From Streptococcus merionis DSM 19192 (GTDB lineage Bacteria > Bacillota > Bacilli > Lactobacillales > Streptococcaceae), in assembly GCF_000380085.1 (NCBI RefSeq), contig NZ_KB904555.1:62001-126000 (forward strand): DNA of 64,000 bases. Direction: 5' to 3'. The stretch's first letter is position 1. Each line of letters starts with the position of its first letter. The notes beneath the pieces were generated by a model. That model did not search any database, had not been told where the DNA came from, and was given only the letters and a program-made list of their open reading frames with translations. This document shows, in pieces, positions 1-9,171 of the stretch. The translations under genes were made by a program, and so were the position numbers.

Positions 1-230
<230 letters not shown>

Positions 231-279
231 GAAATGCTTCTTGTTTGTAGTTACTGTATCTTAGAAAGGAAGGAAGCGG

Positions 280-780
280 ATGACTTCAGCTAAAAAAGCT
301 CATTATGACTTACTTTTGGCTCAGCTAGAGGCTTTATTAGATGGGGAGACCAATGCCTTGGCCAATTTGTCCAATGCCTCAGCTCTTCTCAATCAAGCCT
401 TACCTAATTCTGTCTTTACAGGTTTCTATCTTTTTGATGGGACTGAACTCATCTTGGGCCCTTTTCAAGGTGGCGTGTCTTGTGTCCATATTAGTCTGGG
501 CAAGGGTGTCTGCGGGGAGGCTGCGCTTAAACGCCAAACCCTGATTGTTGATGACGTGACAAGGCATGAAAACTACATCGCCTGTGATTCAACAGCGATG
601 AGCGAGATTGTAGTGCCCATGTTCAAGAACGATCGCTTATTGGGTGTTCTTGATTTGGATTCACGTCTTAAAGCGGATTATGATGCCATTGATCAGGAAT
701 ATTTGGAGAAATTTGTCCATCTGCTGGTTCAGAAAACCGTCTGGGACTTTAGCCTGTTTGGATTGGGAGAAAGCATTTGA
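280..780 (+). CDS. msrC: GAF-domain free methionine-(R)-sulfoxide reductase
   Basis: The 166-residue single GAF domain matches the fRMsr family, which reduces free methionine-R-sulfoxide in the cytoplasm. The three family cysteines are present at about residues 68 (VSCVH), 78 (GVCGEA) and 102 (IACDS), followed by the core strand [18 protein letters not shown]. The length is normal. The ATG has a good Shine-Dalgarno (AGGAAGG) eight bases upstream. It overlaps the dnaX start by one base (TGATG), so the two are probably cotranscribed and translationally coupled. Confidence 0.88.
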   Translation: MTSAKKAHYDLLLAQLEALLDGETNALANLSNASALLNQALPNSVFTGFYLFDGTELILGPFQGGVSCVHISLGKGVCGEAALKRQTLIVDDVTRHENYIACDSTAMSEIVVPMFKNDRLLGVLDLDSRLKADYDAIDQEYLEKFVHLLVQKTVWDFSLFGLGESI

Positions 781-2486
781 TGTATCAAGCCCTTTATCGG
801 AAATACCGTAGTCAGACATTTGAAGAAATGGTAGGTCAGGAAGTCGTCGCAACGACTCTGCGTCAGGCCGTGTCATCTGGAAAAATCAGTCACGCCTATC
901 TCTTTTCTGGTCCTCGAGGAACAGGAAAAACCAGTGCTGCAAAAATTTTTGCTAAGGCCATGAATTGTCCAAATCAAAAAGACGGTGAACCCTGCAATGA
1001 GTGCTACATTTGCAAGAGTATCACAGATGGCAGCCTAGAAGATGTCATTGAGATTGATGCAGCCTCCAACAACGGGGTCGATGAAATTCGTGATATTCGG
1101 GACAAATCGACCTATGCTCCCAGTTTGGCTCAGCATAAGGTCTATATCATCGATGAAGTTCACATGCTGTCAACTGGTGCCTTCAATGCTCTGCTCAAGA
1201 CTTTGGAAGAACCAACTGAGAATGTTGTCTTTATTCTAGCAACGACAGAGTTGCATAAGATTCCTGCGACAATTCTTTCCCGTGTTCAACGCTTTGAGTT
1301 CAAGGCCATTCAGACAGACTCCATCAAAAACCATTTGGCTCATGTCTTAGACAAGGAAACGGTCAGCTATGAAGACGACGCCCTAGCTATGATCGCCCGT
1401 CGGGCAGAAGGAGGCATGCGTGATGCCTTATCCATTTTGGATCAGGCACTCAGCTTATCGACAGACGCCACAGTAACACTAGCAACGGTCGAGGAAATCA
1501 CAGGATCTATCAGTCTAAAAGCTCTTGACCAATACGTTTCAGCTATTATAGCTAGAAATACTCAGGAAGCGCTTAGCCAACTCCAAACGATCTTTACAGA
1601 GGGCAAGAGTATGAACCGGTTTGCGGTGGATCTCCTCATCTATCTTCGTGATATGCTGTTGGCCAAGTCAGGTTCTGATAAAGTCAGAGTTTCAGAGCTA
1701 TTTTTAGAGAATTTGAACATGGATCAGGAGCAGATTTTTGCCTACATTGATACGGTTAATCAAGGGCTTCGAGAAATCAAGACCAGTGCACAACCGAAAA
1801 TTTACGCAGAAGTCATGACCATTCGCTTGGCAGAAAGTTTCGTGGGGGATAGCAATAGCGTCTCTCCAACTCTTCTGACAGAAGTTGAAACTCTACAAAA
1901 CCAAGTAAAAGCCCTACAGGAGCAATTAAAAACGGTCAAATCCAATCCCATGAGTCTTTCTCAACCGCAAGCTTCAAAGCCGACGCCTACGCCTAAGCGC
2001 GGTGGTTATCAGGTTGACCGTGGCAAGGTTAACCGCATTTTGGAAGAAGCCGTTGAGCACCCAACGCTTGCACGTGAAAACTTAACCCGTCTGCAAAATG
2101 CTTGGTCAGAAGTCATTGAACACTTATCTGGTGCTGATCGTGCCCTCCTCACAGGATCGCAACCCGTGGCTGCCAACGAAAACCATGCCATTTTAGCCTT
2201 TGAATCGCGTTTTAACGCGGAGCAGACCATGAAACGCGATAATCTCAATATCATGTTTGGCAATATTCTCAGTCAGGCGGCAGGATTTTCACCCGAAATT
2301 TTGGCAATTGCCCAGGAAGATTGGAAAGAAATCCGCGCCGAATTCTCAAGCAATCGTGGTAAAAAAAGTGAAGAGACCGCTGGCTTAAATACTAGCAGCC
2401 AGACGGAAGAGACAGAGGCTACAATAAGTGATATTCCTGAAAATTTTGCCTTTCTGGCTGATAGCATCGAAATAAAGGAAGACTAA
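780..2486 (+). CDS. dnaX: DNA polymerase III subunits gamma/tau
   Basis: Clamp-loader ATPase of the replisome, 568 residues from the ATG at 780 ([10 protein letters not shown], the invariant start of the family). A TTG one codon upstream is less likely. Visible motifs are the Walker A GPRGTGKTS near residue 45, the zinc module with cysteines at CPNQ, CNEC and CYIC, Walker B-like IIDEVHML, and the SRVQRFEF sensor/arginine-finger region. The C-terminal third is acidic and Ser/Thr-rich, as in streptococcal tau. No obvious internal slippery A-run was noted for making a separate gamma form. Confidence 0.96.
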   Translation: MYQALYRKYRSQTFEEMVGQEVVATTLRQAVSSGKISHAYLFSGPRGTGKTSAAKIFAKAMNCPNQKDGEPCNECYICKSITDGSLEDVIEIDAASNNGVDEIRDIRDKSTYAPSLAQHKVYIIDEVHMLSTGAFNALLKTLEEPTENVVFILATTELHKIPATILSRVQRFEFKAIQTDSIKNHLAHVLDKETVSYEDDALAMIARRAEGGMRDALSILDQALSLSTDATVTLATVEEITGSISLKALDQYVSAIIARNTQEALSQLQTIFTEGKSMNRFAVDLLIYLRDMLLAKSGSDKVRVSELFLENLNMDQEQIFAYIDTVNQGLREIKTSAQPKIYAEVMTIRLAESFVGDSNSVSPTLLTEVETLQNQVKALQEQLKTVKSNPMSLSQPQASKPTPTPKRGGYQVDRGKVNRILEEAVEHPTLARENLTRLQNAWSEVIEHLSGADRALLTGSQPVAANENHAILAFESRFNAEQTMKRDNLNIMFGNILSQAAGFSPEILAIAQEDWKEIRAEFSSNRGKKSEETAGLNTSSQTEETEATISDIPENFAFLADSIEIKED

Positions 2487-2487
2487 A

Positions 2488-2874
2488 ATGAAAATTCACT
2501 TGCGAAATGAGATTCAAATCGATGAAGAGATGGAAGTCATTTTCCAAGAGTTTGATGTTCAAGTTCAGGAAAAAAATGGGCAGACCTATCTTCTTTATCA
2601 AAATGATGAAAAAGAAAAGGTCGTTCTCAAGTTTGATGCAACAGAGCTGGTCATGACGCGATTCTCAGAGCCTAAGTCGATTATGCGTTTTGTCAAAGAT
2701 CAGAAAGCCATTGTCAGCTTGCCAACACCAATGGGGATCCAGCAGTTTGTCACAGACACGCATCACTATCAGCTGGAGCTATCTCTTCAGCAGCTCAGTC
2801 TGCACTATCATCTTAGACCACTAGAGGGAAATCAGCTTTTTGCATCCTACAAAATGGTCATTGGATGGAAATAG
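2488..2874 (+). CDS. DUF1934 family beta-barrel protein
   Basis: 128 residues starting one base after the dnaX stop, so probably the last gene of the tgt-msrC-dnaX region operon. The alternation of hydrophobic and charged residues, the central TRFSEPKSIMRF and the ending ASYKMVIGWK agree with the DUF1934 (YwiB-like) small beta-barrel family. The biochemical role is unknown. No signal peptide or membrane segment is present, so it is cytoplasmic. Confidence 0.8.
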   Translation: MKIHLRNEIQIDEEMEVIFQEFDVQVQEKNGQTYLLYQNDEKEKVVLKFDATELVMTRFSEPKSIMRFVKDQKAIVSLPTPMGIQQFVTDTHHYQLELSLQQLSLHYHLRPLEGNQLFASYKMVIGWK

Positions 2875-2918
2875 AGTTTGAAAATTTATGTAAAAACACG
2901 AAAAAAAGATTTCTTGAC

Positions 2919-2946
2919 TTGATTTTCCCTCTCAGAATGGTATAAT
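2919..2946 (+). promoter_or_regulatory. Promoter of the Mn-riboswitch/P-type ATPase transcript
   Basis: TTGATT at 2919-2924, a 16-base spacer and TATAAT at 2941-2946 with the extended TG motif (TGGTATAAT). Transcription would begin near 2953, just ahead of the riboswitch. Confidence 0.7.
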
Positions 2947-2952
2947 ATCTTT

Positions 2953-3069
2953 TATATCAAGGGAGTAGCGACGGCTCAGTCGAGTCGTGATTATGTCGTC
3001 AATCCGATTTTTTCCGGCATGATCTTAAACAGCGAGACTTGTTTTAACAAAACAGGTCTCTTTTCTTTT
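2953..3069 (+). promoter_or_regulatory. yybP-ykoY (Mn2+) riboswitch with intrinsic terminator
   Basis: The leader has the conserved yybP-ykoY signature GGGAGTAGCG at its 5' end and a later AATCCG loop-like element. It ends in a strong terminator hairpin: GAGACTTGTTTT pairs with AAAACAGGTCTC (3034-3060), followed by a T-rich run. In streptococci this class senses Mn2+ and switches on a downstream P-type ATPase by antitermination. Class assignment is from recognised motifs, not a covariance search. Confidence 0.82.
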
Positions 3070-3099
3070 GGAAAAGAGGCTAGAAAAAGGAGAAGACTA

Positions 3100-5787
3100 T
3101 TGTCAAAAGAACAATTGCGAGATAAGTTTTATACCTTATCCGAAGAAGAAGTCTTGTCAAAACTTGAAGCAACTCCACAAGGTTTGACAAGTGCCCAAGC
3201 GCAAGAGCGATTAGCTGCTTACGGCCGTAACGAATTGCAAGAAGATGAGAAACGCACAGTTTTCCAAAAATTCTTGGATCAGTTCAAGGATTTGATGATT
3301 ATCATCCTCTTAGCGGCTGCTGGCCTTTCAGTGTTAACTGAGGGAGTACATGGCTTGACAGATGCCATTATTATCCTTCTAGTAGTTGTCCTCAACGCTG
3401 CTTTTGGTGTTTACCAAGAAGGGCAAGCAGAGGCAGCTATTGACGCACTCAAGTCCATGTCAAGCCCAAGTGCGCGCGTGTTGCGTGATGGCCATGCCAA
3501 GGAAATTGATTCAAAAGAGTTAGTTCCTGGGGACATTGTCATGTTGGAAGCTGGCGATGTTGTGCCAGCGGATATGCGTCTTTTGGAGGCTAATTCTCTT
3601 AAAATCGAAGAATCAGCCCTTACAGGTGAGTCTGTGCCAGTTGACAAAGACTTATCAGTAGAGCTTACGGAGGACGCTGGTATTGGGGATCGTCTGAACA
3701 TGGGTTATCAGAACTCAAACGTTACCTATGGCCGTGGTCTTGGTGTGGTGACCAATACGGGTATGTTTACCGAAGTTGGTCATATTGCAAACATGTTGGC
3801 CAATGCTGATGAGTCTGATACACCGCTTAAACAAAACCTGAATCAGCTGTCTAAGGTCTTGACTTATGCTGTCTTGGTTATTGCTGCAATTACCTTTGTC
3901 GTATCGGTCTTTGTTCGTGGTGAAGCGCCTCTCAAATCCTTGATGACGGCGGTTGCCCTTGCGGTTGCAGCGATTCCAGAAGGTCTTCCTGCCGTAGTTA
4001 CCATTGTCCTTTCAATGGGGACGCAGGTTCTTGCCAAACGGAACTCCATTATCCGTAAGTTACCAGCAGTAGAAACCCTTGGGTCAACTGAGATTATCGC
4101 ATCTGATAAGACAGGTACACTGACCATGAACAAGATGACCGTTGAGAAAATCTACCAAAACGGTACTATGGCTGACGCTGCTGAGCCAATTTCTCATGAC
4201 AGCAAGACCCTTCGCGTCATGAACTTTGCCAACGATACCAAGTTTGACCAAGAAGGCAAACTGATCGGTGATCCTACTGAAACAGCTTTGGTACAATTTG
4301 GTTGGGACAAGGATTTTGATGTCCGTAGTGCTCTTAAAGCTGAGCCCCGTGTGGCTGAGATCCCGTTTGACTCAGACCGTAAACTCATGTCTACCCTGCA
4401 TCAAGAAGCAGATGGCCGCATTTTTGTTGCTGTTAAGGGAGCTCCTGATCAACTCCTGAAACGGATCACCCAGATTGACGTTGACGGTCAAGTTCGCCCG
4501 ATTACCGATGCAGATCGTGAAGATATTTTAGCGACCAATAAGTCTCTTGCCAAACAAGCCCTTCGTGTCCTCATGATGGCCTATAAGTATGACTCAGCAG
4601 TTCCTATTGAATTGACCTCAGAAGTTGTTGAAAACGACCTTATTTTTGCAGGTTTAGTTGGGATGATTGACCCTGAGCGTCCAGAAGCTGCAGAAGCGGT
4701 GCGTGTCGCAAAAGAAGCTGGAATCCGTCCAATCATGATTACAGGGGATCACCAAGATACAGCTGAAGCAATTGCCAAACGTCTCGGTATCATTGATCCA
4801 AACGACACTGAAAACCATGTCTTTACAGGCGCTGAGCTTAACGAGCTGACTGATGAAGAATTCCAAAAGGTCTTCAAGCAATACTCCGTATACGCTCGCG
4901 TTTCTCCAGAGCATAAGGTTCGTATCGTCAAGGCTTGGCAAAATGAAGGTAAGGTTGTTGCCATGACCGGTGACGGGGTTAACGATGCGCCGTCCCTGAA
5001 GACAGCTGACATTGGTATCGGTATGGGGATTACTGGTACGGAAGTATCTAAAGGTGCTTCTGACATGGTTCTTGCCGATGACAACTTTGCAACGATTATC
5101 GTTGCTGTCGAAGAAGGACGCAAGGTCTTCTCTAATATCCAAAAAACAGTTCAATACTTGCTGTCAGCCAACACAGCAGAAGTCCTTTGTATCTTCCTGG
5201 CAACCCTCTTTGGTTGGGACGTGCTTGAGCCAGTCCATCTCTTATGGATTAACTTGGTAACAGATACCCTTCCAGCCATCGCGCTTGGTATGGAGCCAAC
5301 AGAACCTGGTGTTATGAAACACAAACCTCGTGGACGGAATTCTAGTTTCTTCTCAGGTGGTGTACTGGGAGCCATTGCTTACCAAGGTATCTTCCAAGCG
5401 GCTTTGGTACTTGGCGTCTATGCTTATGCGATTGCCAATCCAGTTCATTCAACCTATAGTGAGATTCATGCTGATGCTCTTACGATGGCTTACGCGACTC
5501 TTGGTCTGATCCAATTAGTCCATGCCTTTAATGTTAAGTCCGTTTACCAATCCGTCTTTACGGTAGGACCATTCAAGAACAAGACCTTTAACTGGGCGAT
5601 CATCGGCTCTCTTCTGCTCTTGATAGTGACATTGACCGTGCCATTCTTGGAAGAAGTGTTCCATGTGACACACCTTGATCTGTCACAATGGTTTGTTGTT
5701 GTAGCCGGAAGTTTTGCCATGTTTGCCCTCGTGGAAATTGTCAAATTCATCCAACGTATCCTTGGTCAGGACAAAAAAGCCATCTAA
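3100..5787 (+). CDS. mgtA: P-type cation (Ca2+/Mn2+) exporting ATPase
   Basis: P2A-type ATPase of 895 residues. TGES actuator loop, phosphorylation site DKTGTLT (Asp about residue 336), PEGLPAVV ion-binding turn in TM4, and hinge GDGVNDAP are all present with about ten membrane helices. The start is placed at the TTG at 3100 (encoding MSKEQLRDKFY) behind AAAAAGGAGA. The longer reading from ATG 3019 would begin inside the riboswitch terminator and is rejected. Control by a Mn2+ riboswitch matches the pneumococcal MgtA arrangement, so export of excess Mn2+ or Ca2+ is the likely role. Substrate is inferred from context. Confidence 0.9.
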   Translation: MSKEQLRDKFYTLSEEEVLSKLEATPQGLTSAQAQERLAAYGRNELQEDEKRTVFQKFLDQFKDLMIIILLAAAGLSVLTEGVHGLTDAIIILLVVVLNAAFGVYQEGQAEAAIDALKSMSSPSARVLRDGHAKEIDSKELVPGDIVMLEAGDVVPADMRLLEANSLKIEESALTGESVPVDKDLSVELTEDAGIGDRLNMGYQNSNVTYGRGLGVVTNTGMFTEVGHIANMLANADESDTPLKQNLNQLSKVLTYAVLVIAAITFVVSVFVRGEAPLKSLMTAVALAVAAIPEGLPAVVTIVLSMGTQVLAKRNSIIRKLPAVETLGSTEIIASDKTGTLTMNKMTVEKIYQNGTMADAAEPISHDSKTLRVMNFANDTKFDQEGKLIGDPTETALVQFGWDKDFDVRSALKAEPRVAEIPFDSDRKLMSTLHQEADGRIFVAVKGAPDQLLKRITQIDVDGQVRPITDADREDILATNKSLAKQALRVLMMAYKYDSAVPIELTSEVVENDLIFAGLVGMIDPERPEAAEAVRVAKEAGIRPIMITGDHQDTAEAIAKRLGIIDPNDTENHVFTGAELNELTDEEFQKVFKQYSVYARVSPEHKVRIVKAWQNEGKVVAMTGDGVNDAPSLKTADIGIGMGITGTEVSKGASDMVLADDNFATIIVAVEEGRKVFSNIQKTVQYLLSANTAEVLCIFLATLFGWDVLEPVHLLWINLVTDTLPAIALGMEPTEPGVMKHKPRGRNSSFFSGGVLGAIAYQGIFQAALVLGVYAYAIANPVHSTYSEIHADALTMAYATLGLIQLVHAFNVKSVYQSVFTVGPFKNKTFNWAIIGSLLLLIVTLTVPFLEEVFHVTHLDLSQWFVVVAGSFAMFALVEIVKFIQRILGQDKKAI

Positions 5788-5808
5788 GGTGATGGATGAT
5801 GATATACT

Positions 5809-5840
5809 AGTAGCAGTTGGTTCCCCAGCTGCTACTTTTA
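5809..5840 (+). terminator. Intrinsic terminator after the P-type ATPase
   Basis: AGTAGCAG and CTGCTACT form an 8-bp stem around a 12-base loop, followed by TTTTA. It lies 20 bases past the ATPase stop. Confidence 0.75.
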
Positions 5841-5859
5841 AAGATTGGAAGCTATTTTG

Positions 5860-6654
5860 ATGAAAAATATTTTGCAGGAAAAACTATCTCAAAACCAGTC
5901 TACCTATAATCAGGCTGAATTAGCTTGGTGTTTGGAAAATATCGGACATTGGGATCCTGATATTCGAGATAATCTGGTTTATCTCAGTTTTTGTAAGATG
6001 TTAGATCAAGAGAGTCTATCAGTTGAGCAGTTTCAACTCTTGGGATACTGGTGTCGTGAGAAGCACACTCTTTTTGCTCAGCTTGATAAGCACGGTGAGG
6101 CGACCTTGAAGCGGTCTTTCACAGCTCTTCTACAAGTGCTCCTCCTTTGGGCAGATGCTAGAGAAGGTTCGATTTACAAAGGACAGTTGGACGACCAATC
6201 ACGAGTGTATCTCTTGCAGTCTGCGCTGGATTATTTGCAAGTGGAAAAGGATGATACGGCCTTTCATTCTGAATACGGTTGGGTTCATGCCTTTGCTCAT
6301 GGGGCAGATTTACTGGCAGAAGCGGTCGTGCATCCAGATTTTTCTATGGAAAATTTTCAGCAAGTCCTAGAAATTTTGGAATATCTTTTTAAAAATCGCT
6401 CTAGACGTTTTTTGGGTGATGAAGAGTTGCGCCTTGCAGCAGTAGTGACTAGACCTATTTTATCAGGAAAGGTAAAAATTGAACCAGTACTGGGATGGTT
6501 AGAGCAATTGAATTTACCTTTAGAGAGTGATCTAGATTATGACAGACGCCTCTCCTTCAGATTGTTTGCCCTGACGATTTACGTTGATCTTGACCAAGCT
6601 CAGAAATTAGACCAATCAGCCAAAGCAACGCTTTACAAATGGATTGCTCTCTAG
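5860..6654 (+). CDS. DUF2785 domain protein
   Basis: 264 residues from ATG 5860, preceded by TTGGAAG; an upstream in-frame TTG is less likely. The central motif YGWVHAFAHGADLLAEAV with its two histidines is characteristic of DUF2785. The rest is all-helical (HEAT-like) with no signal peptide. Function is unknown. It is probably monocistronic, between the ATPase terminator and a strong hairpin at 6741. Confidence 0.72.
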   Translation: MKNILQEKLSQNQSTYNQAELAWCLENIGHWDPDIRDNLVYLSFCKMLDQESLSVEQFQLLGYWCREKHTLFAQLDKHGEATLKRSFTALLQVLLLWADAREGSIYKGQLDDQSRVYLLQSALDYLQVEKDDTAFHSEYGWVHAFAHGADLLAEAVVHPDFSMENFQQVLEILEYLFKNRSRRFLGDEELRLAAVVTRPILSGKVKIEPVLGWLEQLNLPLESDLDYDRRLSFRLFALTIYVDLDQAQKLDQSAKATLYKWIAL

Positions 6655-6736
6655 TAGAGAATGAGAAAGAACCAAGAACAGAAAGATTTTAATGTGGAAA
6701 TTTTTTATAGTAATCCTCACTAATTAAAACAGATAC

Positions 6737-6795
6737 AAAAACGAACAAAGATTGATTATCAGAAATGGAAATCTAATCTTTGTTCGTTTTTTTGA
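6737..6795 (+). terminator. Bidirectional terminator hairpin
   Basis: A 13-bp inverted repeat (ACGAACAAAGATT at 6741-6753 with AATCTTTGTTCGT at 6775-6787), flanked by an A-run on the left and T7 on the right. It ends the DUF2785 transcript and can also stop the minus-strand trhA transcript. Confidence 0.85.
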
Positions 6796-6903
6796 TATAG
6801 GTACAGGGCAAGAGTTTTTCGTAAGCGACATATCATTTGAACTACTGTACCATTCTTGACTCAATCAGCGATAGCTAGACTCTTATGAAGTGTTTGATGA
6901 CTT

Positions 6904-7551
6904 TTAAATCATGAAATAAACGATGGCAATGTATTGCAAGACAGATGCGAGCAAGATAAAAAGGTGCCAAATCATGTGAGAATAAGGGCGTTTGCGAGAA
7001 TAGAAGATGGCGCCAACGGTATAAGCAAGACCACCAAAGAGCATGAGAATGCTAAAAGCTGGTTGAGCTTTGTCCAGAACAGCAGGAATGACAAGGATAA
7101 TCATCCAGCCCATAATCAGGTAAAGCGCCATGCTAAAGCGGGGGTTAATTTGTTTCGCAAAAATTTTGTAAAAAATCCCAAAGAGCGTGATCGCCCACTG
7201 AATTCCAATGATAGTATAGCCCAGCCAACCACCGATGAGGGAGAGAGCGACAGGTGTGTAAGAACCAGCAATAGCAATGTAAATCATACTATGGTCAATT
7301 AGCCTGCAAATATACTTTTGAGGGGTGTTGTAGCCCATAGCGTGATAAATCGTTGATGAAAGAAACATAAGAAAGAGACTGATGACAAAAATTGACATGC
7401 CCACAACAGCTTTTAAGTCATAGTGCTGGTAAGCGTAGGTCGCAGAAATCGGCAAGAGAACTAGCATGGCAAGGGAGCCGATAGCGTGGGTCACACTGTT
7501 AGCAACTTCCTCACCGAAGGTCAGTTGGCGGCTGAGTTTAGTCATGTTCAT
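6904..7551 (-). CDS. trhA: Hemolysin III / PAQR family membrane protein
   Basis: 215 residues with seven predicted transmembrane segments and the family motifs: the N-terminal EEVANSVTHAIGSL, SSTIYHAMGY, and the C-terminal SHMIWHLFILLAS. The conserved histidines (VTHAI, IYHAM, SHMIWH) are the proposed metal-binding residues of TrhA/PAQR proteins. Members affect membrane-lipid homeostasis; haemolysis is not established for this protein. It overlaps the preceding DUF1836 gene by 14 bases, so the two are one operon. Confidence 0.88.
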   Translation of the reverse strand: MNMTKLSRQLTFGEEVANSVTHAIGSLAMLVLLPISATYAYQHYDLKAVVGMSIFVISLFLMFLSSTIYHAMGYNTPQKYICRLIDHSMIYIAIAGSYTPVALSLIGGWLGYTIIGIQWAITLFGIFYKIFAKQINPRFSMALYLIMGWMIILVIPAVLDKAQPAFSILMLFGGLAYTVGAIFYSRKRPYSHMIWHLFILLASVLQYIAIVYFMI

Positions 7552-7993
7552 GGGTGGTGTCCTCCTGTGGCACTAATAAATCAAGTGTAGAGTAATAGAG
7601 TTTCAAGGTTGCGCAAGCACGTTCAACAACTTCTGGGATGTCAATGTTTTCTAGATTTTCTGCATTGAGACAAGATGTAAAAGCGTCAAAGAGACTTTCT
7701 TTGTCATGCTGCTCAGCAAGTGTCATCATTGTTTCTGTCAAGACTTGAATGTTGAAAACTTCTTTTAACAGCGAAATAGCGATGAGTTGTGCCAGCTGAG
7801 TTTTACCGTATTTTTTCTTGATTGGTTTCTTGACGTAGCCGTGTTTGACATAGTTATTGACCATGGAGGCGGTCAGGGGCTTTTGGTCACTGATATTGAA
7901 AAGCAGGCTAGTCGTGTCATTGACATAAAGCAATACCTGATCCAGATAGAGCTCAATTACGGGTAAATCAGACCAGTAGGGAAGTTTTTTCAT
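7538..7993 (-). CDS. DUF1836 domain protein (putative regulator)
   Basis: 151 residues from the Met of MKKLPYWSDL. The longer frame adds six unsupported residues. The region LTASMVNNYVKHGYVKKPIKKKYGKTQLAQLI is the DUF1836 core and looks like a winged or MerR-like DNA-binding helix pair, so it may regulate this operon. It is cytoplasmic, and its 3' end overlaps trhA. An 8-bp palindrome sits over its promoter. Confidence 0.78.
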   Translation of the reverse strand: MKKLPYWSDLPVIELYLDQVLLYVNDTTSLLFNISDQKPLTASMVNNYVKHGYVKKPIKKKYGKTQLAQLIAISLLKEVFNIQVLTETMMTLAEQHDKESLFDAFTSCLNAENLENIDIPEVVERACATLKLYYSTLDLLVPQEDTTHEHD

Positions 7994-8009
7994 TATAAAC
8001 AATCCGTTC

Positions 8010-8057
8010 ATCTAGTTTTTATAACTAGATTATATAACTTTGAAAATAAAAAAACAA
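8010..8057 (-). promoter_or_regulatory. Promoter and palindromic operator for DUF1836-trhA
   Basis: On the minus strand TTGTTT (8057-8052), 17 bases, then TATAAT (8034-8029). A perfect inverted repeat ATCTAGTT-N5-AACTAGAT spans 8010-8030, over the -10 edge and transcription start, where a repressor would block initiation. The DUF1836 protein is one candidate binder (inference). Confidence 0.55.
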
Positions 8058-8075
8058 GTCGGAACTTGCTTTTAA
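8046..8075 (-). terminator. Terminator of the metallophosphoesterase gene
   Basis: On the minus strand AAGCAAGT-TCC-GACTTGTTTTTTT forms a short stem with a T-run, overlapping the stop codon of the gene and the -35 of the next operon. Confidence 0.65.
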
Positions 8076-8923
8076 TGAAAAATAGTCATAGACTGTCGAA
8101 ATTCCTTGGCCAAATGCTCCCTGTAGAATGTTTGAAATTCTGGCAAATCTTTGATCGTGCGATAGCGCTTGGCAAGTTCATAAGTTGGACCGTCTACATA
8201 ATGCGGATATAGTTTCAGAAAGTCTTGGACCATCTGCCATTCTCGTTTGTAACCCAGAGGCCTAGCTTGGTAATGAATTCCATCAATGATTTCATCGTGT
8301 TTATGATGTAAATGGCCAAAAACAACGTTTTTGATACCGTATTTGAGAAAGACCTTGTGAAATTTCGGACTGCCTAGAAAGGCACTGAAGCGTGCAAAGT
8401 AAGGATGAACTGGGATAAAAGAGGCATGTGGGACGAAGTGCATAGCTACAATAGTGGACGGCTGCGCGTGCTGCAATAAATCCTCAAGTTTCTGTAGGCT
8501 CTGTTCTGCCAACTCGATATCCGTGTAGCCACGGTCTAGTTTACGGTCAAACCAGTAAAAGTTCTTGCTAGCCAGATGTTCAGACTCCGTCTTAGAGGTA
8601 TTAAAACCGTAATCATACCAGCCAGCTAGGTGAACCAAGGATTTGCTCTCAAGGTCAATCACTTGACCGTCCATGGTCTGAATAGCCCTCTCTGTCATTC
8701 CAAGCATATCGTGGTTTCCAAGGTTATAGGACAGCGAGATGTCCTGCGACAGGGCATCAAGAAACGGTCTCGTGATTTGCCTAAAGTCATTAGAAAGATC
8801 ACCAGCTATGTGGAGATGAGCTATCTTTTCAGTCTTCAGGACAGATACTAAAGTCTCTAATTCAAAATTTCCAAAATGATTCACATCAATGTGCAAATCA
8901 CTCATAATCGCTAATTTGGTCAT
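8072..8923 (-). CDS. Metallophosphoesterase (calcineurin-like)
   Basis: 283-residue phosphoesterase with the full set of metal motifs in order: SDLHID (D-x-H), AGDLSND (GD), YNLGNHD (GNHD), MHFVPH, and FGHLHHK (GHxH). No signal peptide is present, so it is a cytoplasmic two-metal phosphohydrolase of unknown substrate. Streptococcal genomes commonly carry a gene of this size annotated only as metallophosphoesterase. It is a single gene ending at its own small terminator. Confidence 0.88.
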   Translation of the reverse strand: MTKLAIMSDLHIDVNHFGNFELETLVSVLKTEKIAHLHIAGDLSNDFRQITRPFLDALSQDISLSYNLGNHDMLGMTERAIQTMDGQVIDLESKSLVHLAGWYDYGFNTSKTESEHLASKNFYWFDRKLDRGYTDIELAEQSLQKLEDLLQHAQPSTIVAMHFVPHASFIPVHPYFARFSAFLGSPKFHKVFLKYGIKNVVFGHLHHKHDEIIDGIHYQARPLGYKREWQMVQDFLKLYPHYVDGPTYELAKRYRTIKDLPEFQTFYREHLAKEFRQSMTIFH

Positions 8924-9171
8924 AAGGGTATTATATCAGAAAACATGTTAGTGATAAAGTCGGGAAACAAGGCTTCCAACGTCATGTGGCTTGTTTAATA
9001 TTGATGAGTTTTAGTAGCTTTAGAGCGCCTATAATCATAGAAAATCTCACTAGCACCATGGCCAGATAGATTGTCAATGCTTTAAAATTCTTGATTGCTA
9101 TATTGAAATATTGCATTTGAATTTCTTTTTTTGACATGATAAAATGATAGTAATACAAAGGGAGAGCTCGC

